Origin: Cotesia glomerata
Lineage: Eukaryota > Arthropoda > Insecta > Hymenoptera > Braconidae
Assembly (NCBI RefSeq): GCF_020080835.1
Contig: NC_058166.1
Location: 8,184,469-8,248,468, forward strand
Direction: 5' to 3'
DNA: 64,000 bases
Below the pieces are notes generated by a model. The model was not told the origin of the DNA. It searched no databases and was given only the letters and a program-made list of their open reading frames with translations. Within the stretch, counting starts at the first letter, position 1. Each line of letters starts with the position of its first letter. The translations under genes and the position numbers were made by a program. This document shows positions 21,905 through 34,210 of the stretch, piece by piece.

Positions 21905-24687
21905 CTAATCCCTTTCTGCGATTTTTTCGTTTAAAAGACAATGCGCGTAGGCTGCGATAGCTGACCAGTTTTCTTCTTTTGTGATCATGTAGGTTCCCAA
22001 GCTCTCAGGGGATAGCGTTGTGCCTATTGTTTCTTCGGTGCTGATTCTGTCGTCCTTCCACCGATCACACTCGAAAAACGTGTGCTCGGCGTTGTCAATT
22101 TTGTCTGGCTAGTATTTGCACGTTGGTGTGCTGTGCAAACCCATCTTGAAAAGATAGGCATTGAACTGCCCATGTCCCGTCAATAGCTGGGTCAGGAAGA
22201 AGTCCGTATCCCCGTGCTTTCGAGAAAGCCAGACGTTGGTTTGGGATCAGACGCGCTGTCCATCTGCCCGTCTCTCCTGATGTCCATCGGTCTTGCCACT
22301 CTTGCTGCGTTTCTGCCTTTATCCTCGTTCTTGCGTCCTTCATGTTTTCGTCACTATCTTTAGCGTCATAGAGTTTAACTCTCTCGAACGCTAATAGGTC
22401 GATGGGCGTGGCTCCCGCAATGACCAATACAGCCGCTTCGGAAACTATGCGGTAGGCGCAGGCAACCCTGAGAGCGCCTCGCCGCTGTACTGCTGCTATC
22501 TTTCGCCGGTAGGTCTGCTTTAATATGTCTGCCCATATCTCAGCTCCATAAAGCAGTACCGAGTGGACTGCTTCTAAAAGAACTCTTCTCTTTTTTGTTC
22601 TTGGTCCCATGGTGTTGGTCATAATTCTTGCTAGGCTAGACACCGTCTTGCTGGCTTTCTGGCATGCATAATCGAGATGTTCGCGAAAATGGTTTCCATG
22701 GCATCAATGGTTTCCCGAACTAGTAGTTCGGCCTCCTCTACGCTGTCTACTATTATCGTGGCCGCGACGTCGTCTGCAAAGCCCTACTTGCTTTGGTAAC
22801 AGAATTTTAAGAAGCTCGTCATAGTCGGCGTTCCATAAATCGGGCCCCATTATTGAGCCTTGCGGCACGCCAGCCGTTATGGCGTATTCTTGTGGTCTTT
22901 ATATAGTTTCCGCTATTAGCTTTCTTTCTTCAAGGTAGTTGTCGATTAGTGCCAAATTCTCTGGATTTGCGTCAAATTTGTATTCCAGAGCGTCTAGGAT
23001 ATCTCCCCAATTCACGCTGTTAAATGCGTTTTTGACATCTAGCGTGAGGAGAATGCATACTCTACGAGCATTGAGGCTACCAGTCCATGCTTCTCTCGCT
23101 GTCCCTACGACTGTCTGGATCGCGCCGACTGTTGAACGTCCTTTCCGGAAGCCATGTTGGTTTGCGGCAAAGCCTCCAGCACGATCGATGTCGTTTCGTA
23201 GTCTTCCCTGTATAAGCTTTTCGAGCAATTTCCCAGCAATGTTCAGCATGCAAAGTGGTCTGAACGACGAGGGTGTTATAGGGCCACCTTTGCCTTTATC
23301 TAGCAGAACCAATCTCTGCCGCTTCCAGACCGCGGGAAACGTGCCAGTTGCCAAACATGCGTTGTAGGTGTTCAGGAGTATGTCTGGGTATTCCAGGGCT
23401 ACAGTCTTGATCACCGATGCTGGGATACCATCAGGGCCGGGTGCCCTTCCTGTTTTGAGTGACTTGGCCGCGTCTTGTAGTTCCTTAGTTGTAAAGGGTG
23501 TTACTTCGCTGTTTTTAGTGTAGAGTTTCTTCTCCCGCGGCGGGTAGTTGGGGAAAAGCTCCGCTACAATGCTGTCCATTAAGGCTGGAGACTTCGGCGC
23601 TTCTGGTGGAGCCTTTCCAAGTCGTTTGGTGACAATTTGGTAGGCTTTACCCCAGATATCTTTATCAAGGTCGTTACAGATCTCTTGCCACAGTTTCGCG
23701 TCGCTTGCTTTGATTGCCCGGTTTAGGTTCTTTTTGGCCTGCTTATACTCGCTCAAATGTAGATCTTGATTGGGCAAGCGTTTCGCAGCTCTCGTTGCTA
23801 GCCGACGTAGTCTGTTGCATTTTTTCCGGAGTTCTGCTATGTCTGTTGACCACCAGAACTCTGGCCTAGGGAAACTCTGATTTTTCAGCCGCGGCATAGA
23901 GGCGTCACATGCGGCAGCAATTTTCTTCATCGTATTTAGCACTACCTTTTCCGTCTCGCTGCAGGTATCCGGAGTCGGGTTGTTCTAAAGGATAGACCAG
24001 CTTCGTGCAAGTGAAGCTTGCAATGCCTCTAGATCAAGCCTCTTGGCATTCCACTTCCGCTTAGAAAGGTCGCGTTATGAAACCGAAGCAGATGCCAATC
24101 CAACGTTGAATGTCACGAACTGGTGATCACTGCCGCTGTATTCTTCGGATACAGTCCAGTATTCGATCATGTTGACAGTCCTTGGAGTCGCCAACGAGAT
24201 GTCGAGGATGGATTCTTGGTACCCTGGTCTTCTAAAGGTCGTGGTGCTCCCGGTGTTCAGCACTATAAGGTCGAGTCGATCCGCGAAGTCAGTGACCTCG
24301 TTACCTCTGGTGTCGGAGAAAGCAGCGCCCCACTCAGCCGATTTAGCATTGAAGTCTCCGGCTACGATGACTTCGCCGTCGAATTTAGTGACCGAATTTT
24401 CTATATTCACCAGTTTCTGTCGGAAAACACTAATCCCTTCGTTAGGTGAGAGATAAACGCTCATGAAGTAGGTTGTGGGGGTTTGAATCCAGACAAAACC
24501 CGCTCTTTGTGTTCACAATCCAAATTGCTGCCATGCCAGTTTCGTCTGCGAACCATGTTTTACCTTCGATGTTTAGATATTGTTCGCAGATAAAGCAGAC
24601 GTCGATTTTATCTTCAAAGACACGCTGGCGCAGCAGGTTTTGTGCCAAGGTGCACCTATTCAAGTTGACTTGTAGTATGCGTGTCAT
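21905..24687 (-). pseudogene. ORF2 (endonuclease + reverse transcriptase), second R1-clade family, multiply broken
   Basis: The start MTRILQVNLNRC at 24687 overlaps the ORF1 stop as ATGA. Endonuclease remnants lie at 24687-24075 (ICEQY, GDFNAKSAEWG, SGSDHQFV). The reverse transcriptase follows at 23942-22899 (APGPDGIP, LLDKGKGG, LTLDVKNAFNSVNWG), with the palm disrupted around 22899-22650 near the expected VPQG and ADD motifs. The connection and thumb region is at 22643-22095. The final frame runs to a stop at 21905. At least four frame breaks make it clearly inactive. Confidence 0.85.
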
Positions 24688-26102
24688 TTCTGCCCTCTCG
24701 TGGCTTCTACAAGTGCTGTGCGGAATGCCTTGCAAGCTCCAGTGCCAGAAATATGGCATAGACCATCCTGGGCATTTTTGTCCGGAGCACAAAGGAAGCA
24801 TTTTGGCTTCTCCATGCAGTTTACAGCCTTATGGTTTTCTCCACCACATTTGTAGCAGCACTTGCTTCTGTCTGGTCCCGCACACTGACGTGTTTAGTGT
24901 CCAAAACCAAGACATTAAAAACAGCGTGTTACTTTTGCAACTGGGCGTATACGACAGTTCACCCAACCGATCATTATACGGGCCTTGTCAAGGGCCTTAA
25001 TCGCACTGGCCTCGTCTACTTCGCAGAAGGCTGCCCGTTTGCCTCGTGGTGTGGGTTTTGTCAAATTTACCCGTTTGACCTCCAGGTTGTCAGTGAATTC
25101 ACGTTTGAGTGCTTCACGGACTTCGCTCTCGGTAGAGATTTCATCCAAGTCGAGGATCTCGATCGTTGTTGTCGGTGTTAGCGTCTTGACCGTGCCGATG
25201 TTTGCAGTGGCTAACTTTACTGCATCGGTGAAAGCCTTGCTGTCTTCGGTCTTTCGAGCCATTTCAAGGAGAACGCCTCCGTGGTTCGTCTTTTTAATAG
25301 ACTTTATGTCTACGCCCGTCTCGACAGGGCTTACCTTGGCCTTGATTTCCTTGAGGAGATCGGCGTATGTTCGCCCTTCAACTTTTTGGACAAGCACAGC
25401 TTTAGTTTTTGTCTTCTTCCTCCTCAGTTTCTTGGAGCCACCGTTGTTTGGCTGGTTTTGGGCTGTAGCAGATTGAGCCGCTGGCTCCTGTTCTTTCTTT
25501 TTCTTGTTTTGCCGAGTCACTCTGGTCCAGGTATCATCCTGGGCTGTCTTTTTCTGTGCTGGCTTGTCAATTTCTGCGGAAGGACTGGGCATGGACAGCA
25601 GCCTCTTCTTGTTGATGCCCTCTCCCTGCTGTGATAATTTCTTAGGAGTGACCAGAGGTGGCTGTGATTTTTTGCTCAGACTCGGAGATGTTTGAGTCGT
25701 TGACGCCGACGTCGGTGATTTGTTGGCCAGCCTATATGCCGTACTAATAGATGTAACCAATTTTCTGATCTCATGATGGAGATTCTTCTTGTCTTTTATG
25801 AAGTCGGCTAACTCTTCGATCTTGCTGCCGAGCCTTTCCATTGGTGACTGTTGGCCTGTAACGGTCGGTACAGAGTTGATTCTTCCTCGGTAGGTTTGAT
25901 TAGTAACAGGAGCAAAAGGTCCTCCACTTTTTGGAGGAATGTTGCTCAGCTGTCCGTTCTCTGCCATCTGGGCTGATTTCGTACTCTCTGTAACCTTGCT
26001 AGCATTGCTAGACAGCAGAGCCATGGGGTCTACTCCGCTGTTCAAACGATCGCTTGATAACGACGAGTTGAGGCCCGTTTGCACGCCTTCCCTTGCCGGC
26101 AC
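24684..26102 (-). pseudogene. ORF1 (gag-like), second R1-clade family, two nonsense codons
   Basis: The frame is open from the 26102 region to 24915. It is Ser/Thr/Lys-rich with a basic central part, and a conserved segment (TIEILDLDEI) aligns with EDLEIRDIDD of the first family. The three zinc knuckles follow, but the first reads RCF-stop-CLGFGH-stop-TRQC, where two TAA codons probably replaced tyrosines. The second (CYKCGGENHKAVNC) and third are readable to the stop at 24684. No in-frame ATG is evident upstream, so the true start is uncertain. Confidence 0.82.
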
Positions 26103-26298
26103 TGAGGTATCCCCCTCTGCACCGTAGACGATGTTTGAAATTGATCTGTCATTTTCATATCATCTTTTGCTAGGTTTTGGTCCACCCCGAGTATTCTATT
26201 TCCTCGGTACCCGACGCATCTGACGTGCAGATATGCCGGACATTCCCCTATCCGCCACCTGGGGAGGCGCCCGATGCGGGACCCAGCAAGCCTGACAC

Positions 26299-26334
26299 GA
26301 GGTGTGTGTGTGTTTTTTTTTTTTTTTTTTTCCT
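26299..26334. repeat. (AC)n plus A-run joining two retrotransposons
   Basis: On the minus strand an A-run of about 20 and a few CA units form the 3' tail of the upstream first-family copy and the insertion point of the second family. This mirrors the junctions at 1349-1399 and 6502-6563. Confidence 0.85.
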
Positions 26335-27152
26335 TAGGGGGGGGAATCCTTTTTACGGATTCTAGGCATAGCTGTTTGGCCTGGATATGTGGTGACTCGA
26401 CGCAGCGTCATGCTAAAACTCGACGCTGACGCCCCTACCCACTAAACCCTAAACCCCTTTCTCTTCTATCCTCTGATCCCCCATGGTACCGCCGTAAGGC
26501 ATTTCTTCGCGGGGGGAGGAATTAGCTGCCGCTCTTCCTTCTGGTGGCTAAGATGTTATTTCTTTCTTCTAGATTCTGTCTTTCGCTCTTTTCCTCTCAA
26601 TGGATCGCAACTCTGTAAGCACTTTTGTAGCAAAAGTGCTTGTGGCGTTCCAGGCAGCTTCTGACGACAACATTGCTTTTACTATTGATTCTGGTTGGGT
26701 TCTCTTTTTCAGAATCTTCTCTAACTCATCGCGCTGTTAGTTGAAACGTGGACACACAAAGAAAACATGCTCCGCATCTTCATTGACCCCTGGACAGGAC
26801 GGACACTCTGGGGTATCATCGTGCTTAAAGCGGTGTAGATACTTCCGGTAACATCCGTGTCCTGATAACATCTGCGTTAAATAATAGTTGATCTCACCGA
26901 GACTCCGGTTGAACCACACATCAATCCGAGGTATGAGACGGTACGTCCACCGAGCTTTCTCTGCAGAATTCCACTCCTGTTGCCATCTTTCGATGCTGTG
27001 TTGCCGTTTTTCCCTTCTAAGTTCTTCAGGGCTCAGTGTGGTTGACCTTTTTCGTTGATATAGGTTCCGTCTTTCCTCAGCTAGGACTCTGAGAGGCAGA
27101 GTACCGGAAATAACACACACTGCTTCCTCTGATATTGTGCGGAAGGCACAAA
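26335..27152 (-). mobile_element. R1-clade (Mino/Waldo-like) first family, 5'-truncated copy
   Basis: On the minus strand this is the last part of ORF2, starting abruptly near 27152 in the CVISGTLPLRVLAEERR segment, plus the complete 3' UTR (26570-26340) with the same TTTAGGG-like stretch and closing C-run. The ORF stops at 26737, and the C-terminus continues after a substitution (NQQRDELEKILK) to about 26572. The truncation joins directly to the right part of the landing-pad repeat at 27153. Confidence 0.85.
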
Positions 27153-27893
27153 AGTACAGAACAGCTATCTATTTGAGCTCGGAGAGCTTAAAATAACACA
27201 AAATAGTATATTGTGTGACTAGGGATGAATCTAAACGATTTTAGACCAGATCAAAATTGCCTGACCGAGCGAAGCGAGGGCTCGCATCACTCGGTCTGAA
27301 ATCGTGTTTCATCCCGCGTCACACATTATATTTTTCATATAAGTTGTATTAAAAATGCTGGTTTCAATGTCTGGAGCCAACTAGAACTAGATAGTTTCAG
27401 ACAAATAGCGAAAATACCATTTCATTATAAAACTTATTAAGAAAATTAAAGACTACAATTCAAGAAAGTAATGGTTTATTTTTTATTAAACATTATTCGT
27501 AAATTGAATAGTTTTCTTTTTTCATTCTTATTTATGCTTAGTAACAGAATTATAATATGTCAGTACAGTTGACGGTTAGAATTACTATTATAAAGGTATA
27601 AAATAAACAAAAGATACTCTGATAAGATTGAAAATAAAGCTGCAACTTCATCTCGCGGAAAGAAAATCATCATTTTCTGCCCGCCGGGAAGAAATAATTG
27701 ATTCCTGCCCGGCAACAGTCGCATTGGTTTGAAATTGACTAGTTTCCGTTGGCTCAACAGGCATTGAAACTTGCATTTTTTAAGCAGGTTATATGAAAAC
27801 TATATTTTTGAGTTCGAAAAGCTCAAAAACAAGATAAGCGAAATGTTGAGCGCTTGAGTATGGAGTTAGTGGGAAGTTGCAGGGATGGCCTTT
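27153..27893 (+). repeat. Landing-pad repeat copy 3, right part, with an insert
   Basis: 27153-27208 matches 20095-20150 (AGCTATCT, AGCTCGGAGAGCT words). 27790-27893 matches 20150-20275, ending in the GGGAAGTTGCAGGGATGG stretch. Between them lies the extra hairpin-bearing segment 27209-27789. Confidence 0.7.
27209..27789. mobile_element. Hairpin-bearing insert (TAGTATATT type), copy 1
   Basis: The insert is absent from the equivalent place at about 20150. It begins TAGTATATT and contains an inverted repeat, TGTGTGACTAGGGATGAA against TTCATCCCGCGTCACACA (27220-27335), with a loop reading CCGAGCGAAGCGAGGG. Farther on is a second short hairpin, GGAAAGAAAATCATCATTTTC, and a CCCGCCGGGAAG motif. 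The 37031-37250 insert has the same start and layout. Confidence 0.6.
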
Positions 27894-29524
27894 AAGGTCA
27901 ACCATTTTCCTGATTTTTTTTTATCTGAAAGAGCTCGAAAATGTATCTATTAGTTGATTTTCAAGCCTTTGAGCTTAAAAATTTGAAAATTACTTTAGAT
28001 ATATTTTAGATAATGTAGCTAGCGTAAATAGTTACTAAGTAAAATAGTAAATTTTTAACGCAACGATAAAAACAAAAATATAATTATTGAATCTTCGTTT
28101 TTTACTGTTTGAAATGATAATTTTTAAAGAGTGAGAGTGGTTATTTACTATAGTGACCGTCACAAACCACTTTTTAAAATATTAAATTGTAAATGTTTGC
28201 TTTTATACTTTTTTACATTATGTTTCGAAACATTTAATGTTATACCACCCCGGGGTACGATGTACAATTTAAAACACTGAACAGTAACCAGAATCTGAGT
28301 AAAACGTACTTTTTAGTTTTTCCTGAGTATCTTACTTAAAACATCTTTTAAATATTCTTAAATTTTTAAAATCGATTAAGATAAATACCATCTATTTTTA
28401 AAGATTTCCAATTAATACTTTTAGAAAATTAATTACAAGATTTATGAATTTTTCTAAAAAAAATGTCTCGATTCTAAAATTTGTCCCTAGTCTGTCATGA
28501 AACTATTGAATATTCACGACCAAAATGTCAAACCGCTTCTTTTGTGACAAAAACTGTTCACTGGACAAAGTGATAAGTGATAGGTGATAATGAAATTATT
28601 AAAAACGAAAATAGTAATCGGAGCTCGTTGCGGTCCTACGCAATCATGTGCACAACAGCTGTATATATATTTTACAATACAATATACAACACACGTTATA
28701 CGTTTTATAGAGTCAAGAATGAGAGTTGATCGCGGGTGAAATCCTGCACCGCATCGAAAATTTCTGTTTGGTCCAACAGCCCAGGATGAGTAGGCCGATT
28801 GGCTGATGTGAGGCGTTCAGAGATATGGCGGTGATAGAATGATTATTTTGCTTAAACGAGCGCAAAGCCCGCGTAAAATCGATTCAAATGAGATTTTGTT
28901 ATGATTCGTGTTCCTGTCCATGTCCATGTACGTACACACACATGCAATGTACATACTACAGTGTCAACCATTACATATAACACAGAACAAATTTTGACGC
29001 AGGTATAGATTGGCTTGTTACCGGAATAGAAACGTCCCAACACTTTTGGATTTCCGGTGAATATTATTTACGGACGTGCCTAAATTCGATCGATCGATGC
29101 TGATCGTGTCATCGTTTATCGTCATCGGTGAAAATAAATTTAACATGGAACATAGGACATAGGATGTGATGAAAACACTTCCTCAGTGACAGTAACCCTC
29201 ACGTAGTAATAAACTCGTAATTTGGTTAAGTGACTTTATTGGGAAAATCTAATCCGAATGACAACTAAACTCCTATCATGCTCCATTCACCAGCTGATGA
29301 TTGACAACTGATATGGATTTAATCATATCTGATTTGATATTCTTTATTCTTTGGCTTTTATTGAAAATAATTGATATGTGTTTTTAGAATGTCATTCTTT
29401 GCATTACTTCTATTCTGTAGAACGAAGGATTTGGTTTGATTCATTTTTGGTCTTCATGTATGAATTCATTTTTTCTGTCCATAGTATCCTATATCATGTT
29501 ATATGAAAAAAACTTTATGTTAAA
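27894..29524. other. Intergenic stretch, partly single-copy in appearance
   Basis: No gene is recognised. 28640-29110 is less AT-rich than its surroundings and shows none of the repeat words seen elsewhere, so it may be host-unique sequence. Short frames such as 28852-29043 (minus) have no recognisable motif. Confidence 0.45.
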
Positions 29525-29957
29525 CTACCCATGTAGGAAAGTATGGTGGGCTCAGGTTTGGCCCAGGCCTGGCCCAACTATGTACAACTCTGGGCCAGGC
29601 TTGTAAGCCAGAGTTGACCCAGTCTTGATTTAAATCTGGAATGATAACGCTGGCCCAAGCCTGGTTACCAGGACTGGCCCATGTCTGGCTACCAGGACTG
29701 GCCCATGCCTGATTACCAAGGTTGGGCCACAGTTAATTTTCAAGTCCAGCCCATGCCTGGTAACCAGGTTTGGGCCTTAGTTAATTTTCAAGTCTAACCC
29801 ATGCCATTTGATAAAAAATGATAAAAAAAGAATTTTTTAAGTGTAATTTTTTTTTTTTTTTATTTTGAATGTAGAGCTAACCTAGGTTCAGACTGTTTAA
29901 CTCTTAAATTAGACCTAACTTTCGCTAATTATAGAAATGAAGTGAAAATCACATTCT

Positions 29958-30030
29958 GTTCTAACCGAGATTCGAACCCGAGCCGCGCACTTGCTAGATC
30001 GATAACTAACCCCTACGCCGTACGACCGAT
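29958..30030 (-). repeat. tRNA-like unit, outward-facing (TGGCCCA element copy 1)
   Basis: On the minus strand GGCGTAGGGGTTAG resembles box A and GGTTCGAATCT box B. The T-stem pairs with two G-T wobbles. A TTTT follows about 12 bases after the 3' end. It points toward the terminus at 29525, 433 bases away. The acceptor stem is not preserved. Confidence 0.6.
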
Positions 30031-30480
30031 GAGTTGATGCATGTCTCATCATTCTCATAAACTAAATCTACAAGGTGACGAAGTGTGATTGTTTATAATT
30101 TGTATAATTTATGTTATTTAATATTGTGCTTTGATGAAAATTCACTATTTTTTACAAATGTTTATTAGTTAAAAAAAAATGCAAGAGTTAAGTTCTTGTA
30201 TTACTTTAGACTTTGTACATTGTTCTGTATATTTTTAATCTCTTATCATAAATTTTACGGTTTAAAATTATCAATATTAAAAATTTAACTGTAAATTATT
30301 ATATTTTAATTTTTTTAAGACCATATCAATTTTGACGATATGCAATTGTTTTGGTTAAGAAGGGTTTACATTTTTTCTCTCTCTCGCCCTCTATTGGACA
30401 AACGAAAATATCTCTGTCATACTTGTACAACTTATGGAATCTTAAAACGCATTTTATGCATAAATAAATGAAAATTTTCT

Positions 30481-30545
30481 AAAAAAGCGCTTCGCTCTTC
30501 GATAGATAATTTAATTATCTATCGAAGAGCGAAGCGTTTTTTTCA
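30481..30545. repeat. Near-perfect palindrome
   Basis: GCTTCGCTCTTCGATAGATAAT is mirrored immediately after a 4-base centre, flanked by A-runs and T-runs. It would form a roughly 30-bp hairpin. It lies in the TGGCCCA element copy 1 and is absent from copy 2, so it is a separate small insertion. Confidence 0.85.
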
Positions 30546-31637
30546 AAATTTTATCTCATTCATGAACAAAACTCGTTTAAAAATCAACTATCAACCGCTC
30601 TTAAATAATAAATTTTCAATTTTAGCATTTGCTAACAAATATTCGTTAAGCAATAAATATTTACTGTTTAAAATTCTATTACATAATAATTAATTAACTT
30701 TGGGTTTTCCATTGAATGACCAAGGCTAGGTTGCCCAATTCTGGCTCAAGTACGGGTTGCCGTTCAACGGCCATGGCTAGGCTTCCCAGCCTTGACCTAG
30801 GCTCGGTTAATCTTTGGGCCGGCCAAGGCTTGGTTTCCCAGTCTTGGCCCAAGGCTGGATTTTTTTACCTCGGTCATTCTATGGTGAACCAGTTTTGACC
30901 CAACGCTGGGTTTTTTTCCCTCGGCCATTCTATGGCGAACTAGTCTTGGCCCAACGCTAGGTTTTCTTGCCTTGGCCATTCTATGGCAAACCAGTGTTGG
31001 CCCAGGCTCGGATAATCATTGGGCCAACCGAGGCTTGGTTGCCCAGTCTTGGCCCAGGCTCGGGTAATCAATGGGTTGGCCAAGGCTGATTACCCAGTCT
31101 TGGCCCAAGCATGGGCCAATATCGGTGCGCCAAGCTTGGTTGCCCAGTACTGGGCCAGACAAGGCACCGTCATTCAACTCTGGCAGTTCTTACATGGGTA
31201 GCTGTTATCCACCCGCTCTGCTGGGCACTTAATAGAATTGCATTTTTAGGTCTAGTCTTGAAATTTATTGGATTATTATATTAACTTGCACAGATTCCAA
31301 ATTTCATCAAATTGGCATTTACCCATAGAGGAAAGTACCACGGGGTCTAGCTTGGCCCAACTATGTAAAACTCTGGGCCAAGCTTGTAAGCCAGGCTTGG
31401 CCCGGTCCTGGTTGAAGTCTGGGATGATAACGATGGGCCAAGCCTGGTTATCAGGACTGGCCCATGCCTGGTTACCAGGGCTGAGCCATAGTTAATTTTC
31501 AAGTCTGGTCCATGCCATTTGATAAAAAATGATAAAAAAAGAACTTTTGGGGTCTTATTTTTTTATTTTATTTTGTAAGTAAAGTAAATTTAAACCTAAC
31601 TGTTGCTAATTATAGAAATAAAGTGAAAATCGTATCC

Positions 31638-31710
31638 GTTCTAACCGAGATTCGAACCTGAGCCGCGCGCTTGCCAGACCGATGACTAACCCTTACACCG
31701 TACGACCGAT
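31638..31710 (-). repeat. tRNA-like unit, outward-facing (TGGCCCA element copy 2)
   Basis: It is homologous to 29958-30030 with several substitutions. Box B GGTTCGAATCT is intact, and TTTT follows within about 15 bases. It points toward the terminus at 31320, 318 bases away. Confidence 0.6.
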
Positions 31711-32215
31711 TAGTTGATGCACATCTCATTATTCTTATAAGCTAAATCTATATGATGACAAAGTGTGACGGTTTATTATTTATATAATTTATGTTATTTA
31801 ATATTGTGTTTTGATGAAAATTAACTATTTTTTACAAATGTTTATTAGTTAAAAAAGTGCAAGAGTCAAGTTCTTATATTACTTTAAACTTTGTACATCG
31901 TTGTATATTTTTAATATCTTATGATAAATTTTCATGTTTAAAATTATCAATATTAAAAATTCAACTGTAAATTATTATATTTTAATTTTTTTAAGACTAT
32001 ATCAATTTTGACGATATGCAACTGTCTTGGTTAAATAATAAATTTTAAATTTTAGAATTTGTTAGCAAATATTCGTTAAACAATAAATATTTACTGTTTA
32101 AAATTCTATTACTTAATGGTTTATTAAGTTTGAATTTCTCATTGAATGGCTAAGACTAGGTTACCCAATTCTGGCTCAAGTCTAGGTTGCCATTCAACGG
32201 CCATGGCTATACAGA

Positions 32216-32430
32216 AAAAAAAATTTACTCGAATCAAGTAAATAATTTTTAAGAATTTCATCTTCTTGATTTGAGTAGAAAAATTCTCAAACTAAGAAAT
32301 TTTTCTTGGTTTAAGTAAATTTTATTTAATTAAAGAACTTTTCCTTTTGATTGAAGACAATTAAACTCTTCAAAGTTATTTTCTTGGTTCAAGCATTTTT
32401 CTCTTGCATCAAGTTCATTTTTTTTTAGTG
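32216..32430. mobile_element. Small non-coding element, CTTGATTCAAG-word family
   Basis: Words such as TTACTCGAATCAAGTAAA, CTTGATTTGAG and TTTTTCTTGG repeat through about 210 bases bounded by CAGAAAAAAAAATTT and TTTTTTTTTAGTGTAAG. It interrupts the TGGCCCA array of copy 2. Relatives are at 63235-63500 and probably 53680-53840. Confidence 0.6.
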
Positions 32431-32823
32431 TAAGTTTCCCAATCTTGGCTAACCCTTGGGTAATCATTGTAGCCGTGATTGGGGGACCCAGTTCTGGCCC
32501 AGTCTCGGGTAATAATTGGGGCGACCAAGGCTAGGTTAGCCAGCCACCAATGAATGGCTAAGGCTAGGTTAGCCAGTCTTGGCCCAAGCATGGATAATTA
32601 TTGGTATGGCCGAGGCTAGGTTAACCAGTCTTGGTCCACGCTTGGGTCACCAATGAATGGCCAAGGCTAGGTTAGCAAGTCTTGGCCCAAGGTTGGTTAA
32701 TCATTGGCATGGCCGAGGCTGGGTTAAACAGCCTGGCCCACGCATGGGCCAATACAGGTACGCTGAAGTTAGGTTTCCCAGTACTGGCCCCTTTGTCAAC
32801 TCTGGGGGTTTCTTGCATGGGTA

Positions 32824-34119
32824 CCTTTTATCCATGTGATTATTCTAACTAATATTCGTTGTAACTTTCAATGTGCAATCACTATAACATTCCCGTCGCT
32901 TTCTTACGAAAAAGAATAATACTTGATACGAAAAAATAAATTTGAAATGAGCATTTAACGTTTCAGTTAAATTAATTGCAGGTCTCATAAATGAAGTTGA
33001 AATCTCTCTAACTTTATGCGACGAATTTGTTAATTAAAGTTGTCTCAGTAACATCAATTTTTTATGGAAAATTAATTGTTCATTTTTTTTAAGGATTCTA
33101 TCAAAATAAGTAGCCAAATTTCTTTCCACATATCAAGTGTTTGGAAAGTGTATTTATTTTAATCTGTTACATTTCCACGATTCCGCAATTAGAACAATTC
33201 ATCGGTTATATGATCAGCAAAAATGATATGTATGTAAAATTCTTAGTCCGTTGACTGAATAACCACATGTAATATTAAGTTTTAAAAACCTTACTATTAC
33301 TTTTTCCCTCTGCCAAATAGACGATTGTTATAAAGAAATTTTTAGTAAATGTTATCAAGGCTTAATGAAAATATCCTAAATTTCATGTCTCAAGAAGTCC
33401 TAGGTTATAAACATCAACATTTTTAACTTCCCGCTAAGAAAATTGAAAATTTTAAAAAATCGGAAAGTTTGTTTTAGTTATTTGGCGTTAAAAACTGTAA
33501 CTGAAGTGAAGAAACGGGCAAAATATGTCATGCGTTGAGAAAATAAGAAATTATATCATGTGTTAAGAATGACTTTAAGATAATGTCCAAAAATAAAAAA
33601 AAAAGTTGAAATGAATTTATTATTTAATATTTCCACGTCATGCATTTAATTTTTTAATGATCAAAATTATAATACACATAGTATCTGCATAACTTTACCT
33701 TAATTAAAAGTTGCAAAAAACAAAAAAAAATTTTTTTTAGAAATTCAAAAATTCATATTTTTGAAAAAAAATGAAAACACCCTTCTAAAAATTTCAGGAT
33801 CTTTTAAGATCAGTACAAGCTATTTAACAAAAAAATTGAGCTAAAATTTTAACGGCGAACTTCATTTTTAACGATTTTCAAAAATTCACAATTTGACTGC
33901 TCTAAGTGTCTAACTGTTCTAAGTGTAAATATTACAAAAACAAAATTGAAAAACTGAAAAAATTGCGAAATTTTGAATTTACATATCTTTTGAAAAAATT
34001 TTTTTTATTGTTTTTCCTTTGGCAGAACTTCGTTATATGATAAAAGAGAACTTCTGACCAAAATTTGTCCAAATCGAAAAGGGTTGATTCCAACTATTTG
34101 TCGATTTGACATAGAATGA
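32824..34119. other. AT-rich intergenic stretch
   Basis: A CTTCCCGCTAAGAAAATTG tip of the landing-pad repeat lies at 33424. I see nothing else to assign. Confidence 0.5.
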
Positions 34120-34120
34120 C

Positions 34121-34187
<67 letters not shown>
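34120..34187. repeat. (AT)n microsatellite
   Basis: About 33 AT units. The Helitron inserted at its right edge. Confidence 0.95.
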
Positions 34188-34188
<1 letters not shown>

Positions 34189-34210
34189 TAGCTGACCCGG
34201 CAAACGTTGT

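Larger units (their letters stand above)
21652..26298 (-). mobile_element. R1-clade retrotransposon, second family, full length but decayed
   Basis: On the minus strand there is a 5' UTR of about 190 bases beginning beside an AC tract (26300-26312), ORF1, ORF2, a short 3' UTR, and then an A-run and (AC)n tail (21625-21660). It differs strongly from the family at 1-11.8 kb but uses the same kind of target and the same ORF1/ORF2 ATGA overlap. Nonsense and frameshift changes occur throughout both ORFs. Confidence 0.85.
29525..31201 (+). mobile_element. Non-autonomous element, TGGCCCA-word family, copy 1
   Basis: The ends are inverted: CTACCCATGTAGG at the left and CTTACATGGGTAG at the right. 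Arrays of GGCCCAAGCCTGG, GGTTACCAGG and TTGGCCCAG words fill 29550-29810 and 30715-31180. The AT-rich middle has a tRNA-like unit and a perfect 60-base palindrome. There is no coding capacity; frames such as 30716-30898 are products of the repeats. Confidence 0.75.
31320..32823 (+). mobile_element. Non-autonomous element, TGGCCCA-word family, copy 2
   Basis: This is a direct (head-to-tail) copy of 29525-31201 starting 118 bases downstream. Ends are TACCCATAGAGGAAAG and TTGCATGGGTA. It keeps the tRNA-like unit and AT-rich middle, lacks the palindrome, and carries a CTTGATT-word insert at 32216-32430 in the right array. Confidence 0.75.

Noticed and set aside
30716..32839. Several 60-75 residue frames with MAKAR/GPRLV-like repeats
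   Set aside because: They are translations of the TGGCCCA word arrays on either strand.
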